Positions 20,387 to 33,284 of a stretch of DNA of 64,000 bases are shown piece by piece. This stretch comes from Gautieria morchelliformis (taxonomy: Eukaryota; Basidiomycota; Agaricomycetes; Gomphales; Gomphaceae): contig WHVA01000433.1 of assembly GCA_015179125.1 (NCBI GenBank), forward strand, positions 1-64,000, written 5' to 3'. Every line of letters starts with the position of its first letter. Position 1 is the stretch's first letter. The notes under the pieces were generated by a model, which saw nothing but the letters and a program-made list of their open reading frames with translations, made no database searches and was not told where the DNA came from. A program made the translations under genes and the position numbers.

Positions 20387-23300
20387 TCAGAGGAAAGCCT
20401 CACGAGATGCAGAGCGGGGAGGTGTCCGGGTATCAAATGCTGATTGCCGGGGCGGGGGAGGTAAGGGATTGGATGAAGATTGCAAGGAGAATGAAGGAAC
20501 AGGCGCAGGGGTGGGAGCAGGCTGGGAGTACTGGGCATACGACCAGGTAGGTTGGACCATGAATGATGTGTATGAGGACCCATGGTGTGCCGGCGGAGGC
20601 TGAGGATAAAAGGTCGATGGAGGTTGGCCATAGCTCACAGGCTGGTCGTGTGGCCCGACGCTGCCCCAAGCATTCGAGTGTGCAGGAGCACTTGGCGAAG
20701 TAGTAGAGCCGCCACTTCTCATGTCAGGGGTAAATGTCATACTGTGCCCTCGCCACATCCGATCTCGCTCCCAGGCCTCTTTGGCCTTGAACTGAGACCA
20801 ATCAGGGGAGAGAAACCCCGAGCTAGGACGTGGGGCTATGTAAGGAGTCGATGCTGACCGTGGATCCAGGCGTGGTAAGGCATTCGCTGTGCGCTGAGTT
20901 GGAACGAATGAGGAGGTCTGGAAGTATTGATTGTCTTCTTGGCGCCTCGAAGATGTGATGTCCTCGGGAGAAGGAGGTCTAGTACTCGAGGCTCGTGAAT
21001 GAGGCGTTTCAAGACTATACGCTCGCGGTCGCGGCCTACGGTATGATGGTTGAAACGACCCGCGCGTTCGAGCCTCCGAGCCTCTCTCTCCGGATTGTGA
21101 ATCTCGGTGGACACGGTCGGTGGATTGTGAGGCGTCCTGGCTCATGCTGCTGCGACGAGGGAAAGTTGCGCTATTGATACCGTATCCATTCTCCCGCTTC
21201 TCCCGCACGGCACTTCCGCCCTTATATTTTCGATTCCTTCTTCTCTCAACAACCTCCCAATCTTCATCATCCGTCGAACTATCCATTCTCGAGTCCGTCG
21301 GCACTTGATAGCTACTTGATGCGGTCATGGAAGACGTGCGGTGTCGTGGAACAAACCGATACTTTACTGTCTCCCGTTCAACCTGGGTCTCCTGCTCCTT
21401 GCGCCGTACCCGTTCTTTCTCTTTCTGTCTTTCCTGCTCCCGCTCCTGCTTTTCTCTCTCCCGCTCCCTCTCTCTAGCCTTCTCCTTCTCCCTCTCCCTC
21501 TCTTGCCTCTCCCTTTCCCTCGCTCCCTCCTTCTCCTTCTCCCTCTCCCTCTCCCTCTCCTGCCCCCTCTCCTTCTCCTTCTCCCTCTCCCGCCTGTCCT
21601 TCTCCTTCTGCCTCTCCCTTTCCCTTTCCCTCTCCCGCTGTGCATCACGTTCCCTTTCCCTTGCCTTCTCGCGTTCGCGATCCCGTTCCTTGGCTTTCTC
21701 TCGCTCCCTCTCCTTTTCTCGTTCCTTGGCTTTCTCCCGCTCCCTCTCCTTTTCTCGTTCCTTGGCTTTCTCTCGCTCCCTCTCATTTTCTCGTTCCTTG
21801 GCTTTCTCTCGCTCCCTCTCTTTTTCTCGTTCCTTGGCTTTCTCTCGCTCCCTTTCCTTTTCTCGCTGATGTTCAATCTCTCTCTCTTTCTCCGCCCGCT
21901 CTCGCTCCTTCTTTCGCTCTCTATCCTCACGTTCTCTCTCTCGCTGTCGCATCTCTCGATCCTTTTCGTATTCCTCCGCTTTCTCGCGCTCGCGTCCTCG
22001 GTTCTTGTCACGCTCACGCTCCTCTACAAGCTCCCGGTCTCGTGTGCGGTCCCTGTCTTCTCTGTCGCGCACCCATTTCTCTCGCTCTCTCTCCTCCCTC
22101 CATCGATCCCTCTCACGATCTGACGATTCCCTGTCCTGCCGCCGCGCCGAAGATTCATGCCTCTCTCGCACACGTTGTGGCACCCTGTCCACGTTGTCTG
22201 GATCGCTTTCTTTACCCGCTGCACGATGGTCTTGCTGCCTCTCGCGCTCATAATGACGTTCTCTCACGCGCTCACGCCTGCCTTCTTTGTCGGGAGACTC
22301 CGAGCCTGCACGTACGTAGACCCTTGCCGCAGGCTTGTCGGGTGAGTATGAACCTGTCCGCACATGGCCCCTTGAACGTTGAAGCGGCGCAGGCGCAGGC
22401 GTATACCCATGTCCATGAGAACTCCCTTCGTTCGGAGACGACTCAGAGGTGTGTCGCGAACGAGATGGTGTGGCAAATATTGACGTAAACACGGTAGATT
22501 CCTTAGAGGATGGCTGGAGCGGCTGACCCGCAACATAAGACCTCTCCGTGCCCTCTCTGTACTTCGATTTGGGGGGAAGAGGAGGCAAAGTGGGCTTCTC
22601 GACGGGTGGAACAGAGCCACCACCCACCGGGGCTGTGCGTGAAAAGAGAGAACCTTCTAATGGGACGTCAATGTAATATTCATGCTCTTCCCTCTGACGG
22701 ACATGTCGTGAGGGTCGTGGGTACGACGATGAGGATGCCTCGAGGGGAGAAGGATCTACCAAGGCAGTGGACGGCTCAGACCTGGGCAGCGCTGGCTGGA
22801 GCTTGGACAAGGATGGTTCAGGTTTGGCTGGAAAGACGTCGGGTCTAGGAGGTAGGCCCGATTTGGCCTGTGACTTCTCAATCTGAGGCAGCGACTTTTG
22901 GCGCTCGGATGGTGACCGGTCGTGTGTGGGCGGAGGGGGTAACTCAGGTGACGGAGCCCTAAGCTTGGGCGGAGGGGGTAACTCAGGTGACGGAGCCCGA
23001 AGCTTGGGTGGAGGGGGTAACTCAGGTGACGGAGCCCTAAGCTTGGGTGGGGGGGGGAATTCAGGTGACGGAGCCCTAAGCTTAGGTGGAGGGGGAAATT
23101 CAGGTGACGGAGCCCTAAGCTTGGGTGGAGGGGGTAAATCGGGTGACGGAGCCCGTAGCTTGGGCTGAGGTGGAGGATCAACAACAGAGGCGCGTGGTGT
23201 CTCGTCAGTCACGCCTGATTCTGACGAAGCCCCCTTTGTAGACATTGGTGGTATTGGCGGCAATGCTGAATCTTTCCCGTCACGAGGCGATGTGCTTCCA

Positions 23301-25549
23301 CTCCCACTCATCCTTCCAAGAACATCCCTCTCACCTTGCCGTGATACACGCACGTCCCCATCTCCTCTGATTGACATTCCCGCGTTCTTATCCTCCCGGA
23401 ATGACGTGCGCTCATCACGCATGTACAAATGAGAGACCCCACCAACACGTGGCGAGGATAGGGCATCTCCTTCCCCGCGGACTGTGACAGAATCTGTCTC
23501 TGATCCACCAGGCAAATCCGGGTTCGCGATTGTCAGTTTTCCTAATCGCCAGTTGGCCTCAGGTTCAAGGCTGGCCAAGCTATCACGCACATGGGAGTCA
23601 TCTTGGCCATGGGACCTCAAAATGCCCAAACCAGCACCAGTAGTCAGATCAGGGAGTTGTGGGATGACGGAAGATCGAATTGACGGTAAGGCAGAACCCA
23701 CAACAGTCGGCTGCGAAGTTGGTGGGGCATCCTTTGGCGATGAACGAGCAGCGGAAGCTGATTGAGACGACTCAGGCTCAAGAGGAGGAGGGGGAACACG
23801 TTTTAAGAAGTCCGTGCTTCTTCGTGGTTCGTGGGGTCTCTCGCCATCAGGTCCAGGCTCCACATCAGACTTCCTTGTGCCATCCAAAAGCACCTTGTCC
23901 GTCTCCGTCAATGAAACGATGCTCTCCTTTCCTTTCCCCTTGTCGAATACCCCGTGTCGTCCAGCAGCCATAATTGAGCTTTCAGGCTTACGAGCCATGC
24001 TAAACCGTTTTGCGATTCGACCTAGTACGCTTGCCGTTTTGCCACCTTTGTCCAATGACGGCGGACGAGCCGGGGCGATTGATGCGAGCGATCCAGTTGA
24101 ATGATTAGTTGGCTTGGAGGACTTGGAGAGCTTTCGTGTGAGGGGAGCAGGGACGGAAAGATGGCTGTGCTTGATGTTCGACTTTGACCCTTTGGGAATG
24201 ACGGGAGAAGAAACTGATAAGGTGTGATTTACGGGTGGCGGATCGGCAAGGGGCGGGCTGGGAGCGCGTGACCCAACTGGTAACTGGTCTGGACTAGGGG
24301 AAGGTCCAAATAAGCCTTTCAGGCCACCAACGCGACGCTTGCTCAATTTACGCTTCCGCACCACAACACCTTCCCCTTCGGACTGGATATTGATTGCAGA
24401 TGTAGACTGTGACAGAGGTGACGGTGTAGTCTTCCGAGGCAACTGTACGCTCATGCGGGACCGAGGAGGTTTTAACTATACCACAATGAGTAAATGAGGA
24501 ATGAGGAGGTCGAGAAACCACCTACATCAGTGACGGACGATGCGCCAGCTACCAACGTTCCATTGCGTGGCCCTTGCTCGTTCCCCTTGCCTTTCTTTCC
24601 AAGATCGTATGGGGAATCGTGATGAAACCTCTGACCATAAGGATTGGAGCCATCCAACTGATCAACAGGGTCGGCGACGACAGTGCCATTTACCACATCG
24701 TTATTGTTTTTTCGTGAAGTCTCGCCACCTGGTCCAGGAAACGCATTCTCCGAGGATTCGGGGGTCGGCAGCACGCTCTCTGACGAAGAGAAACTGGTAT
24801 GAGGAGACGGAAATTGTGGCGGGTTATTATGTGGGTGAAGCTGAGCGCGACCCAGGCCTAAGCCACGTGGTGGTGGTGACCCAGGAGGGAGAGCGGCCAG
24901 TGGAGGGAATGCACTAGAAAACGCAGACGCCGGACGGGATGCAGCCGCAAAGGTGGAATGATTAAGAGGGCGGAGGTGGTGATTTCTGTAGAAGCGAGGG
25001 CCAACAGGATTGTGGATCTTATAATAGGTTCGATACGTGCTTGGTGGAGCGATACGCGAAGTTACGTGTTCTGGTGGTTCATAAGACCAAGGCGATGGTA
25101 CCAAGTCATCCATACGCAATTCGGAAACCGACGAACGACTCTCATTGCTAGCATCATATGGATGGTCGGCGAGAGGAGGAGTGTGCCTTCCAGTGATCTG
25201 CGCCTGCCCGCCGTGGTGCTCAGACACCTGCTCGGAGAGACTGCTTTGCTTTCGATTTGGCTCTCCATGCTCCAGGACTTTTTTGTCGTTGCCCTTGTCA
25301 CCGCCTTTGTTGCTACCTCTGAGAGTCCAGCGTCGTGACTTTCCACGGCTTTGCTTTCGCTCCAAATCGCGTTTCTCCATGTCATCGTAATAGTCTTGTA
25401 AATCCTTTGGAGACGTGGGCACTTCATCACCCTGGGACTAATGAACATTTCAGTAGTGCTTTGTGCGCCAAGTCTGGGAGTGCTTGCCGTACCGCTTGAA
25501 AAGGCTCCGCCACGAGAATGGGATTGACATTCTTATACCCCGTAATCAT
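20387..25549 (-). CDS. 1683-residue low-complexity protein with a long charged helix
   Basis: Three exons (25549-25493, 25431-24526, 24475-20387) join in phase across 61- and 50-nt introns. The ATG at 25549 gives MITGYKNVNPILVAEPFQA and then GDEVPTSPKDLQDYYDDMEK. The first half is basic and Ser/Pro-rich. A tandem array of LRAPSPELPPPPK units follows near residues 815-895. Then comes about 250 residues dominated by Arg, Glu and Lys (REREKAKEREKE repeats), expected to form a single stable alpha helix or coiled coil. The C-terminus is rich in Pro, Ser, Gln and Tyr. No catalytic domain is visible. A scaffold or nuclear/cytoskeletal role is possible but not shown. Confidence 0.7.
21400..22110. repeat. 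Purine/pyrimidine-skewed tandem repeat coding the charged helix
   Basis: The plus strand is made almost only of C and T here, so the coding (minus) strand is almost all purine. Between about 21680 and 21870 a 36-bp unit repeats about five times, encoding REREKAKEREKE. The unit copies differ by few bases, which points to recent expansion. Such mirror-rich homopurine tracts can adopt triplex DNA. Confidence 0.75.
22926..23165. repeat. 39-bp coding minisatellite, six units
   Basis: Six near-identical 39-bp units each encode the 13-residue motif LRAPSPELPPPPK on the minus strand. The unit length is a multiple of three, so gain or loss of units keeps the reading frame. It lies within exon 3 of the 1683-residue gene. 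Confidence 0.85.
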
Positions 25550-27102
25550 TACACAACAAGCTTAGATTTATATGCCGCGAACTACCGGGGAGCGAACGTA
25601 GAAGTAGTTGTCGCCACGGCTGCTTGTTGTTACAGCGGCGCCCAGGTAGGGAGGGCACCACCGTTTAGGCGCCAAGCGGTTAGTTTGCAACATGGATCAC
25701 GCCGTGCGCTGAGGGGCCACTCCAAGCGTTTTGGCCACCTTTCTTTACTGTGACTCCATCCTTTCTCCATTTTTCTTACGTATATCTAATCTCAACCCCT
25801 CTGAGCCACATTTAGTTCGGACCTTCGGACCAAACTTACTCTCTACTGGAATAGACGATAACGCCACTTGCGGTCAGAATCATCAGGCATCTACGGGTTC
25901 TCCAAGGAAAGTTGGCACATTCTGCCACACTTCCTATCACCTTTGAAGCCAGCCATGATTGTGAAGTGGAAGCCAGGCGCCGAAACTTCACTTGAGGCGA
26001 GCCAGACTTTTCATGATTTTGCTCTGGCGCACAGCCTTGCATTATACCATCTGAAGTTTGCATTTATGAGGACCGACTGTTGCAATATCATCCCCGGTCC
26101 GCGATATTGCATGTTTCTCCATCTTCTGCAGGTACTCAGGGTCCACACGTCACCGGTGTTGGTCTTCGACGAGACTTCGCATGGGAACAGTATACGTATC
26201 GTGTCCGGCAACTCAGTCTATTCAGAGCCCACTCGCTAGCCCCAAACCCTGGTAGTTCATCAATTGTTTTGCCTGTATCCTGTTTACTGAACAAACGCCA
26301 TTATCGCTAGGACCATGTGGGCTAAATCGAATGTTACCCTGCTGTGAGCAATGATCGAATCATATTCACAGTCCCATGTTTGAACAATAAGGACGTTGAT
26401 TGGCCTCGTATCCGATTCCTACATTTGACTTCTAAGGCACGTGACCTTGAGGACCACCTCCCGCTTATCAGTTTTGTCCCAGGGCGGAATGTTCCAAATT
26501 TGCTTCGGGTTCACCGAACACTTCAACGGCAGGCTTTGAACTGGAGAAGCTTGTATCCTGGTACGACGCCATATCAAATTCCTCATTGGGCTTTTCGTTG
26601 TTGTCTGACAATACCATGGAGGTAGGCTAGCTCGTTAATCATGCCACGAAGTCCTATCTTCGATGAATGCTCGTGTGATCCTCTGACCTACTTCTTAGGC
26701 ACGGTCTTCAAGAGGCCACGCAGCCAACTCGTCGCCCTGCCTTCAAGCATCATGTGTTTTTTCATCACCCTGCCAAGAATAGAAAATTACAGCTTTCGGG
26801 CCTCTCCCTGCTGCCTCATGTTGGCGTCTTTTTCCCTTTGCTTCAGCTTCTTACAATGTGTGACATGATTCTGGACGCTCATTCCCAGCCCCGGCATCCC
26901 TTGATTCCCTTATCGGCCAGGAGTGTCAGACCACATGGTGTATCTTCAGGCTGTTCCCAGGTTAACCCCCTGCAACCTCACCGTGTCAGCAGAATGGCGT
27001 TATCTGTGATAAACATTTGTCCCGTGGTACATATAACTAGAAGATACTGGTGCTTTGAAGCTCTAAGCTCGAGAGCCAATACTCCTGAACTCGACTGGCA
27101 CT
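25550..27102. other. Intergenic region between two divergent genes
   Basis: Divergent promoters for the 1683-residue gene (start 25549, minus) and the transporter (start 27103, plus) must lie here. Only short reading frames without recognisable domains are present. I see no tRNA, repeat or transposon signature. Confidence 0.5.
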
Positions 27103-30100
27103 ATGGACCCCGTTACACACTGGGAAGACAAAAAGCTGCCAGGGTCTGAAAAGGACACAGCGTCTGTGGAAGTCACTGAGCTAGAGAGGAACCAATCCAT
27201 ATCACCAGAACAAGAAGATTTTCGGGTCGCAGACTATGCACAAGATGTAGCCGTCAAGGTCAGCGCAGTGAAGCTTTAGCGTACATTGCTGCTGTCCAGT
27301 TCATCATGCCTGGCAGGTGCTATCTACGCAAGACGATCCGTCACAGCCTGCCTTGACTTTTCGGTTTTGGTTCCTCGGTCTTGGTCTCAGCGCATTCGGA
27401 AGTGTGTTAGCACAGATATACTAGTGACTATTCCTGTTACACCCAGACATCGGACTGAATTAATAACCTCATTTGATAGCTTCAAGCCTCAGACGGTTAA
27501 GTGTGTTAATTCAGAGTTTAGAAATGTTTATGGCTGATAACATATGGTGACCAGCGTTGCTCAACTGTTCCTCCTTCTCGTGTCTTATATTCTTGGAAAC
27601 TTCATGGCCAAAGTCATCCCGACTCGGGGTTGGTTCCGTTACTTGAACCCCGGCCCCTTTAACAGTATGTGCATTGGACACCCCATACTACCGACTGCTC
27701 ACATCTGCGCATATATCAGTCAAAGAGCACACAGGTTCGTCCCTTCACTCTAGAGAAGTGTATAGTGCCTCAATATATCACTTTCAGGGTTGGTTATAAT
27801 GTTAGTCTGATCTCTAACTTGCGAATTACGCTAACTGATGATTTCTACAGGTGCTCCACTGCATCGGTGTCCGCCACGGCTTCAGAAATTATTGCTGTGG
27901 ACGATCTATATTATAACAATAAGTTGAACCCCGGGCTGGCTATCTTTATGTTATTTTCATCGCAGTTGTTGGGTTATGGATTCGCAGGGTATGGGACTTG
28001 AGACTATCTTATATCATACCCTCATTCACGATCGCAGTTTCCTGCGCGAATTTTTGGTCTTCCCTACCATGACTTGGTGGCCCACCATCATCACTACTGC
28101 GAATGTAAGAGGTTCAATCTTTCATGTTATGGTATTGGCTCCCATCGTCATCCGCCTAGGTCTTCCAAGCATTGCACTTTGATGGCAAAGTGGCGAGCAC
28201 GCGGGTGAAAATGTTCTGGATAGTCTTTGGGTACGAATTTCACTCCCTGAAATGATAGAGGCATTTCTAACAGGCTCCCGTCAAATGAATACTTTGTATC
28301 CTATCTAGTGTTGTTGGTGTCTGGGAGATCGTCCCACAGGTTTGTACTGACCAAAAAAGAATTGTTATCACCTGTTTTACATTTCCGTGGCGCAGTACAT
28401 CTTTCCCGTGCTATCAGGTGTTTCCATTGCCTGTCTCGTAGCCAACGGTCGTGGCGACGCTATCAGGAATATCTTTGGCGGTGCATCAAACAACGAGGGG
28501 ATGGGCCTCCTTGCCGGGTGCTTTGATTGGAATTATATAGGTGAGCCTCTCCGTTTCTACTGCTTTCCTTGTTCTATACACCGTTGTCTGATGATCGGCT
28601 GTTCGCTCATAGGCGGGAGTACTCTTTGGATCCCCCTCAAGACCCAGCTCAATTTTCTGGGTGGTTATATTTTTACGTATATCTTCATGACTGCCCTGTA
28701 CTACGGTGAGCCGCGTGCGCTTGCCGGTCATCGACTGTTGCGAAACTATTCCTTCCGCAGGGAACGTATGGAAGGCCAAAAACTTTCCGTTCATGTCCCA
28801 AGCTCTATTTTTTGAGAACGGCACCCAATATGACCAGACGGCGATACTGACAAACAACGCATTGTACGAAGGCTTATGCTCTCCAGCAGGAAGATTCTAA
28901 CGCTCGTCCAGCGATGCAGAAAAGTACGCCCAAGTAGGACCCGCGTTCTTTTCGGCTTCCAACGTGAGTGGATGACGTCGAAGGTATCATCCGGGGCCAA
29001 GTCTTATCTTTCTACTAGGCACTTTTCCTTCTGGTTTCAAATCTTGCTCTGGGGTCTTGCGTGAGTCACATCCGTGTTTCATAAATCTTCCCCCTTAACG
29101 TTAGGTATGAATCGTAGCTAGTTCATGTGAGTCGATCACATTTAGGGCAGAAACATGAACTGAGAGCCCTGGTGTAGGTATTCTTATGGCATTGGCCAGC
29201 CATCCGCGGGGCATTCACTGCTTCTAATCTTCGGGGACGTGTCACGATTAATGACCCCCACTACGAAAAGATGAAGGCGTATAAACCCGTGCCAACCTGG
29301 TAATCCGCGATCTAGTAATGGCTGACGTTATCCTAATGTGTCTGCCACTACAGGTGGTTCCTCGTAATTTTCGCCATGGCGTATACTGTCGCCCAGGTAA
29401 CAAACGCCTTAAGCTCTGGTAGACGTGTTCGCACCATTTGTCAATTGATTTTATTCTTTCGTAACAGGTCACGAATTACAAAGGCGACAGTGGACTTCCA
29501 TGGTGGTGCTTGACAGTCCTCCTCGTCATGGCCTTTATTTTGACTGTTCTGTATGGCTTCCTCGCGGCTGTAAGTCTTCGCCAACGAGCAGCCCGAAATT
29601 CACTCACCTCCTATTCTTTAGATTACCGGGTTCAGTCTTTCATGGTTTGGAACAGGGTTTTTCCAGGTCTGCATTGTTTTGTTTACCGAGTCGCACCTGC
29701 GCCACCCCTCAATGCTACTCTCTCTCCAGATGATAGTCGCCTTCATGATTCCAGGGAAACCCATTGCGAATATGTATGTCCCTTGACTCTTGCTTTCATG
29801 TGGTGCAAGTATCCAATGCGTTTCTCTCGATACTTGTAGGTACGGCACACTATATGCACAGCACACCATGAATCAGGTAAAGCGGTACTTGATATGTGAC
29901 GTCTTCTACTATATAGGATATTATCCAGGCACTGGGGCTGCTCCAGGATTTCAAACTTGGCCAGTATTGTAAACTCCCTCATAGGGTGACGTTCATCGCT
30001 CAGGTTTGTGGTGCGATGGTGGGAGCCGTGTTGAATTATGTGATGTTAATTAGTGAGCGGTATGAGATGTCCAAGTATACCGCCTTACTGACGCAACTCA

Positions 30101-31505
30101 CGTCTGTCCAGACATTGTTGACAGTAAGTCATGCACTTCAGAGAACGCGATGCCGTCTAAGGCTTTGTAGACAACCGAGACGCGTTGCTCAGTATTTCTG
30201 GAACACGCCTGTGGAGTGGACAAAACCCTCAGTCCTACAATAGCAAGTAAGTCCTAGCATCGGCATATAGCTCCTCGCTAATCCCACCAGTGCCATCTCG
30301 TGGGGGGCACTCGGACCTCAAATGTTTGGTGCTGGAGGGACGTATGTGGCCGTACCCCTCGCCCTGGCTGTTGGTATTGTTCTCCCCATTCCGTTCTGGA
30401 TCTTGCATCGCAAGTACCCCAGGTAGCACCAAATTCATGTTTGTTATCTGCTGGAGGATTGACTATTTATGAAGGGCCGGTTTCGACTGGATTATAACGC
30501 CGGTATGTCCATTTTGATCACCATCCACAGCCTGGGCGGTAATGACTTGTTATGGGGCTTCAGATCATTGCACAGGTGAATATCATATCACCAGGTAGGA
30601 AGCCAGAGGGTAACGACGCCTTTGCATTAGTACTCCGCCTGGCTTACAGTAGGTATCAATTCAAGGTGAGTCAGGTTTACTTTGACATGTTCAGCAACTA
30701 CCTCATTCATCACGCGTTACTTATTCAGTATCACCATGACTGTTATTATTGGATTGTACACCCAATAGTGAGTAGCTGGACCATGTGTTCGGATCTTATT
30801 TGAAATATCATTCGTAGTTGGGTGCGCACGAGGTATCCTCGATGGTTCGTCAAGGTATGGTTTCGTCCCTACTTATTATGATGGTCGAAACTGACACTGC
30901 TTTCAGTACAAGTAGGTCACCTTACCATAGTCGTCGAAGAAATCATACTAACGACTGTATCCTTGAGTTACATCGTCTCTGGAGCTATCGTGCGCGCCCT
31001 TTGACGTCTTTTATGAAATTGTATTATTAATTTGCCTTGCTTCGTTTCTAGGATGGTGGGACGCAAGGTGCGTTATCTTCTCATGCTAGAGTGACCTGGC
31101 TAACTAACCTATTGTGTAGTGATGGTATTTTTCCTGGTGTGTTGCTTATTTCCAATTTCCTTGCGATATCGTAGCTCATGGAACATCAGTCATTCGCTGT
31201 GTTTGGGGCAGCAGGAACAGGTGCGTGATGTTCAGTCCACCGCTATACCCTTGATACTACATCTTCAATTAGCACGCGCTTTCCCGACTTGGGTGAGTGG
31301 CACATCACTTGAAAGCTTCCAGCACTGAATCTCTCGGACAAGTGGGGAAACCCGTCACTCGATGCCGGTAAGAGCAATGATAAATTCTACAGTCTACCGC
31401 CGCATTGAACTTCCAATCAAGGATTATCTGCAGACCGCTGCAAGGCTCCAGCAAACTAACTCGAGACCTCACTTTTTAAGCTCTGAAGGAGCTGGCTGTG
31501 CTTAG
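27103..31505 (+). CDS. OPT-family oligopeptide transporter (many introns)
   Basis: The ATG at 27103 opens MDPVTHWEDKKLPG. Successive exons encode FRFWFLGLGLSAFGSVLAQI, RGWFRYLNPGPFN|IKEHT (the OPT hallmark NPGPFN), NNKLNPGLAIFMLFSSQLLG and FLVFPTMTWWPTIITTANVF. Further exons give PQYIFPVLSGVSIACLVANG and TLWIPLKTQLNFLGGYIFTY. The chain ends near YRRIELPIKDYLQTA at 31503-31505 (TAG). OPT proteins have many membrane spans and import small peptides or metal-chelate complexes with protons across the plasma membrane. Introns are short and numerous, so internal exon ends are only partly fixed. The frame shows no clear break in the exons examined. Confidence 0.78.
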
Positions 31506-31557
31506 TGCACCCATTCGTTGTATTAGGATGTAGAGGAGCCCATGTAAATCATGAAGG

Positions 31558-33284
31558 CTATACCGAGATCGTTTTAAAGAAGTTAAATCCATCAGATGCA
31601 GTGGTCATCACCGCTCCCGGTATTTGTGGATGCCAATGCACCTCCTTGATATCTTTCTGTCCTTGATGGACGAATAGAAGCTGGGGAGGAACCTCCTCCC
31701 CCTGAGAGTCCTCGTTTACGCCCATCTCGTCCTCGTCATGTTCTACGGATAAGTCCCACAACGTGACTTGGTCGTCCGCACCAGAGGCGGTAAAAATACT
31801 ATCTTCTGTAGGATGCCACTCCACGGATGTGATGGGGGAATCGTGCCATGCGAATGACGCTACGGGGCTAGGCTTGTGGTGCTGTGTGGATCTGCGGCGT
31901 ACGAGTCAGCTCATATGTCGCGATGACAAATTCGCAACGCACTCCTTGAAATTCCGTAGATCCCAGACCTTAATCCCGCCCTCGTCGCCGCCGCTGAGGA
32001 GCAAATATGCGGTGTTCTTATTCCAACTTATTACGTTTACGTCGCTGTCGTGGGCCGCCTCCAACCCGATCACGCTCCTCCGACCCTTGACGCGGACGTC
32101 CCATATACGAATGCTGCAATCGGCTGAACACGAGCCAAAGACGGTAGGTTCGGCGGGAGACCATTGGAGATCCTCCACGGACGAGGTATGCGAAGTGAAG
32201 GGCTGCGGCAAAGTGTTGAAATGTGAGGATGACGACGTAGTAAGGTAAATTTTGGAGTGGACATCCCCCGTTAATAGACGAAGGGACGACGAGTTCGAGC
32301 CCGACGAGGCCCAATCCATCGCGAATCCCTCAGCTCTGCCGTGCGCGTTCAGAGTGAAGACAGGGGCGCTGGTACGTGCATTATCTGGTACAAAGCCTGG
32401 AGTCGAAAGGGCCTCGACTAGAGGGCGGATATCGTAGATATGTACTTTGCCCGTGTCAGACCAGGTCGCGACGTGGTAGGGCTGCGAAACGGGGGGGAGC
32501 GGCTGGCCGAGGGCAAGTGGTTGCGCACGGACGCGGTTGACTCCACCTAAATGGGGGATCGTGCGGTATTCGAGAAGCGCGTCTTCGTCGATATTTTCGT
32601 CGTCGTCGTCCTCTTCGTCTTCATTGTCGTCATCGTCATCTGGAAATCGGGAGCTCAGCATCGGCCATAACAGCACGAGGATAGGCCCGCACCGCCGTCC
32701 TTTTGTGTCCGGTGCAACTGGCTCATCTTCATGACGAGTACCTGGTTGTTTTTCGCCACGTCGGCCTGCGTCCCCGCGACAGCAAAGCTCGTCGCGGGGA
32801 AGCGACTACGCTCGTCTCCGAGGTTGTCCCGGAGGATGTCAAATGACAGACATGGCCAGCTGACGCTCATAGAATGCAATGCAACGTACGCCGACTGATC
32901 AGGCTCTAGGATCTCGTCCTTGGAGAGCTTATACCTCCCCGGGATATATGTATCGGGCACAGGCGGCGGGCCATCTTCCTCCTCGATCGCAGGCAGGACT
33001 TGATCATCAACCTCCATGCCTGGCCTTGCGCAGTTATGATCACACTCGCCTAATAAGTATACGATCAGAGATATTCGCTCACCATCCTCGGCACTTTCCT
33101 CTACGCCCTGTTCCTCCACTACGTCCTCGTCGCTCTCGATCTCGTCTTCCCATGCATCCTCAAACTCGCCCATCTCACTAGCACCGGCACCCAGCTGGCG
33201 CTGCGATCGAGGCTTCTCACCCCGCCCGGACGCATGCGACTTGGATGGAGGAGCTTGCTGCTCTGTCGCAGGTCGTTTGGGCAT
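31558..33284 (-). CDS. RRB1: Ribosome assembly protein Rrb1/GRWD1 (WD40)
   Basis: Exons 33284-33083, 33019-32693, 32639-31939 and 31881-31558 keep phase and give about 517 residues. The N-terminus is Lys/Arg-rich and then acidic. It continues into YIPGRYKLSKDEILEPDQSA and MSVSWPCLSFDILRD, the conserved CAF1C/H4-binding entry of this family. WD repeats follow (GDVHSKIYL, DLQWSPAEPTVFGSCSADCS, SWNKNTAYLLLSGGDEGG, SVEWHPTEDSIFTASGADDQ). Rrb1 escorts ribosomal protein uL3 to pre-60S particles in the nucleus. An acidic Asp run (32585-32640) is typical. The third intron as read uses a weak GTTGCG donor, so that junction is the least certain. Confidence 0.88.

Noticed and set aside
21327-22488. Long plus-strand reading frames in the CT-rich tract (Ser/Leu/Pro-rich)
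   Set aside because: They are antisense images of the Arg/Glu/Lys-coding repeats of the minus-strand gene, whose exons join in phase.
22926-23168. Regular repeats resembling a CRISPR array
   Set aside because: The units are directly adjacent, coding and without spacers; this is a minisatellite in a eukaryotic gene.
25731-26868. Several 60-120-codon plus-strand frames between the divergent genes
   Set aside because: None shows a domain, plausible splice chain or composition distinct from random sequence.
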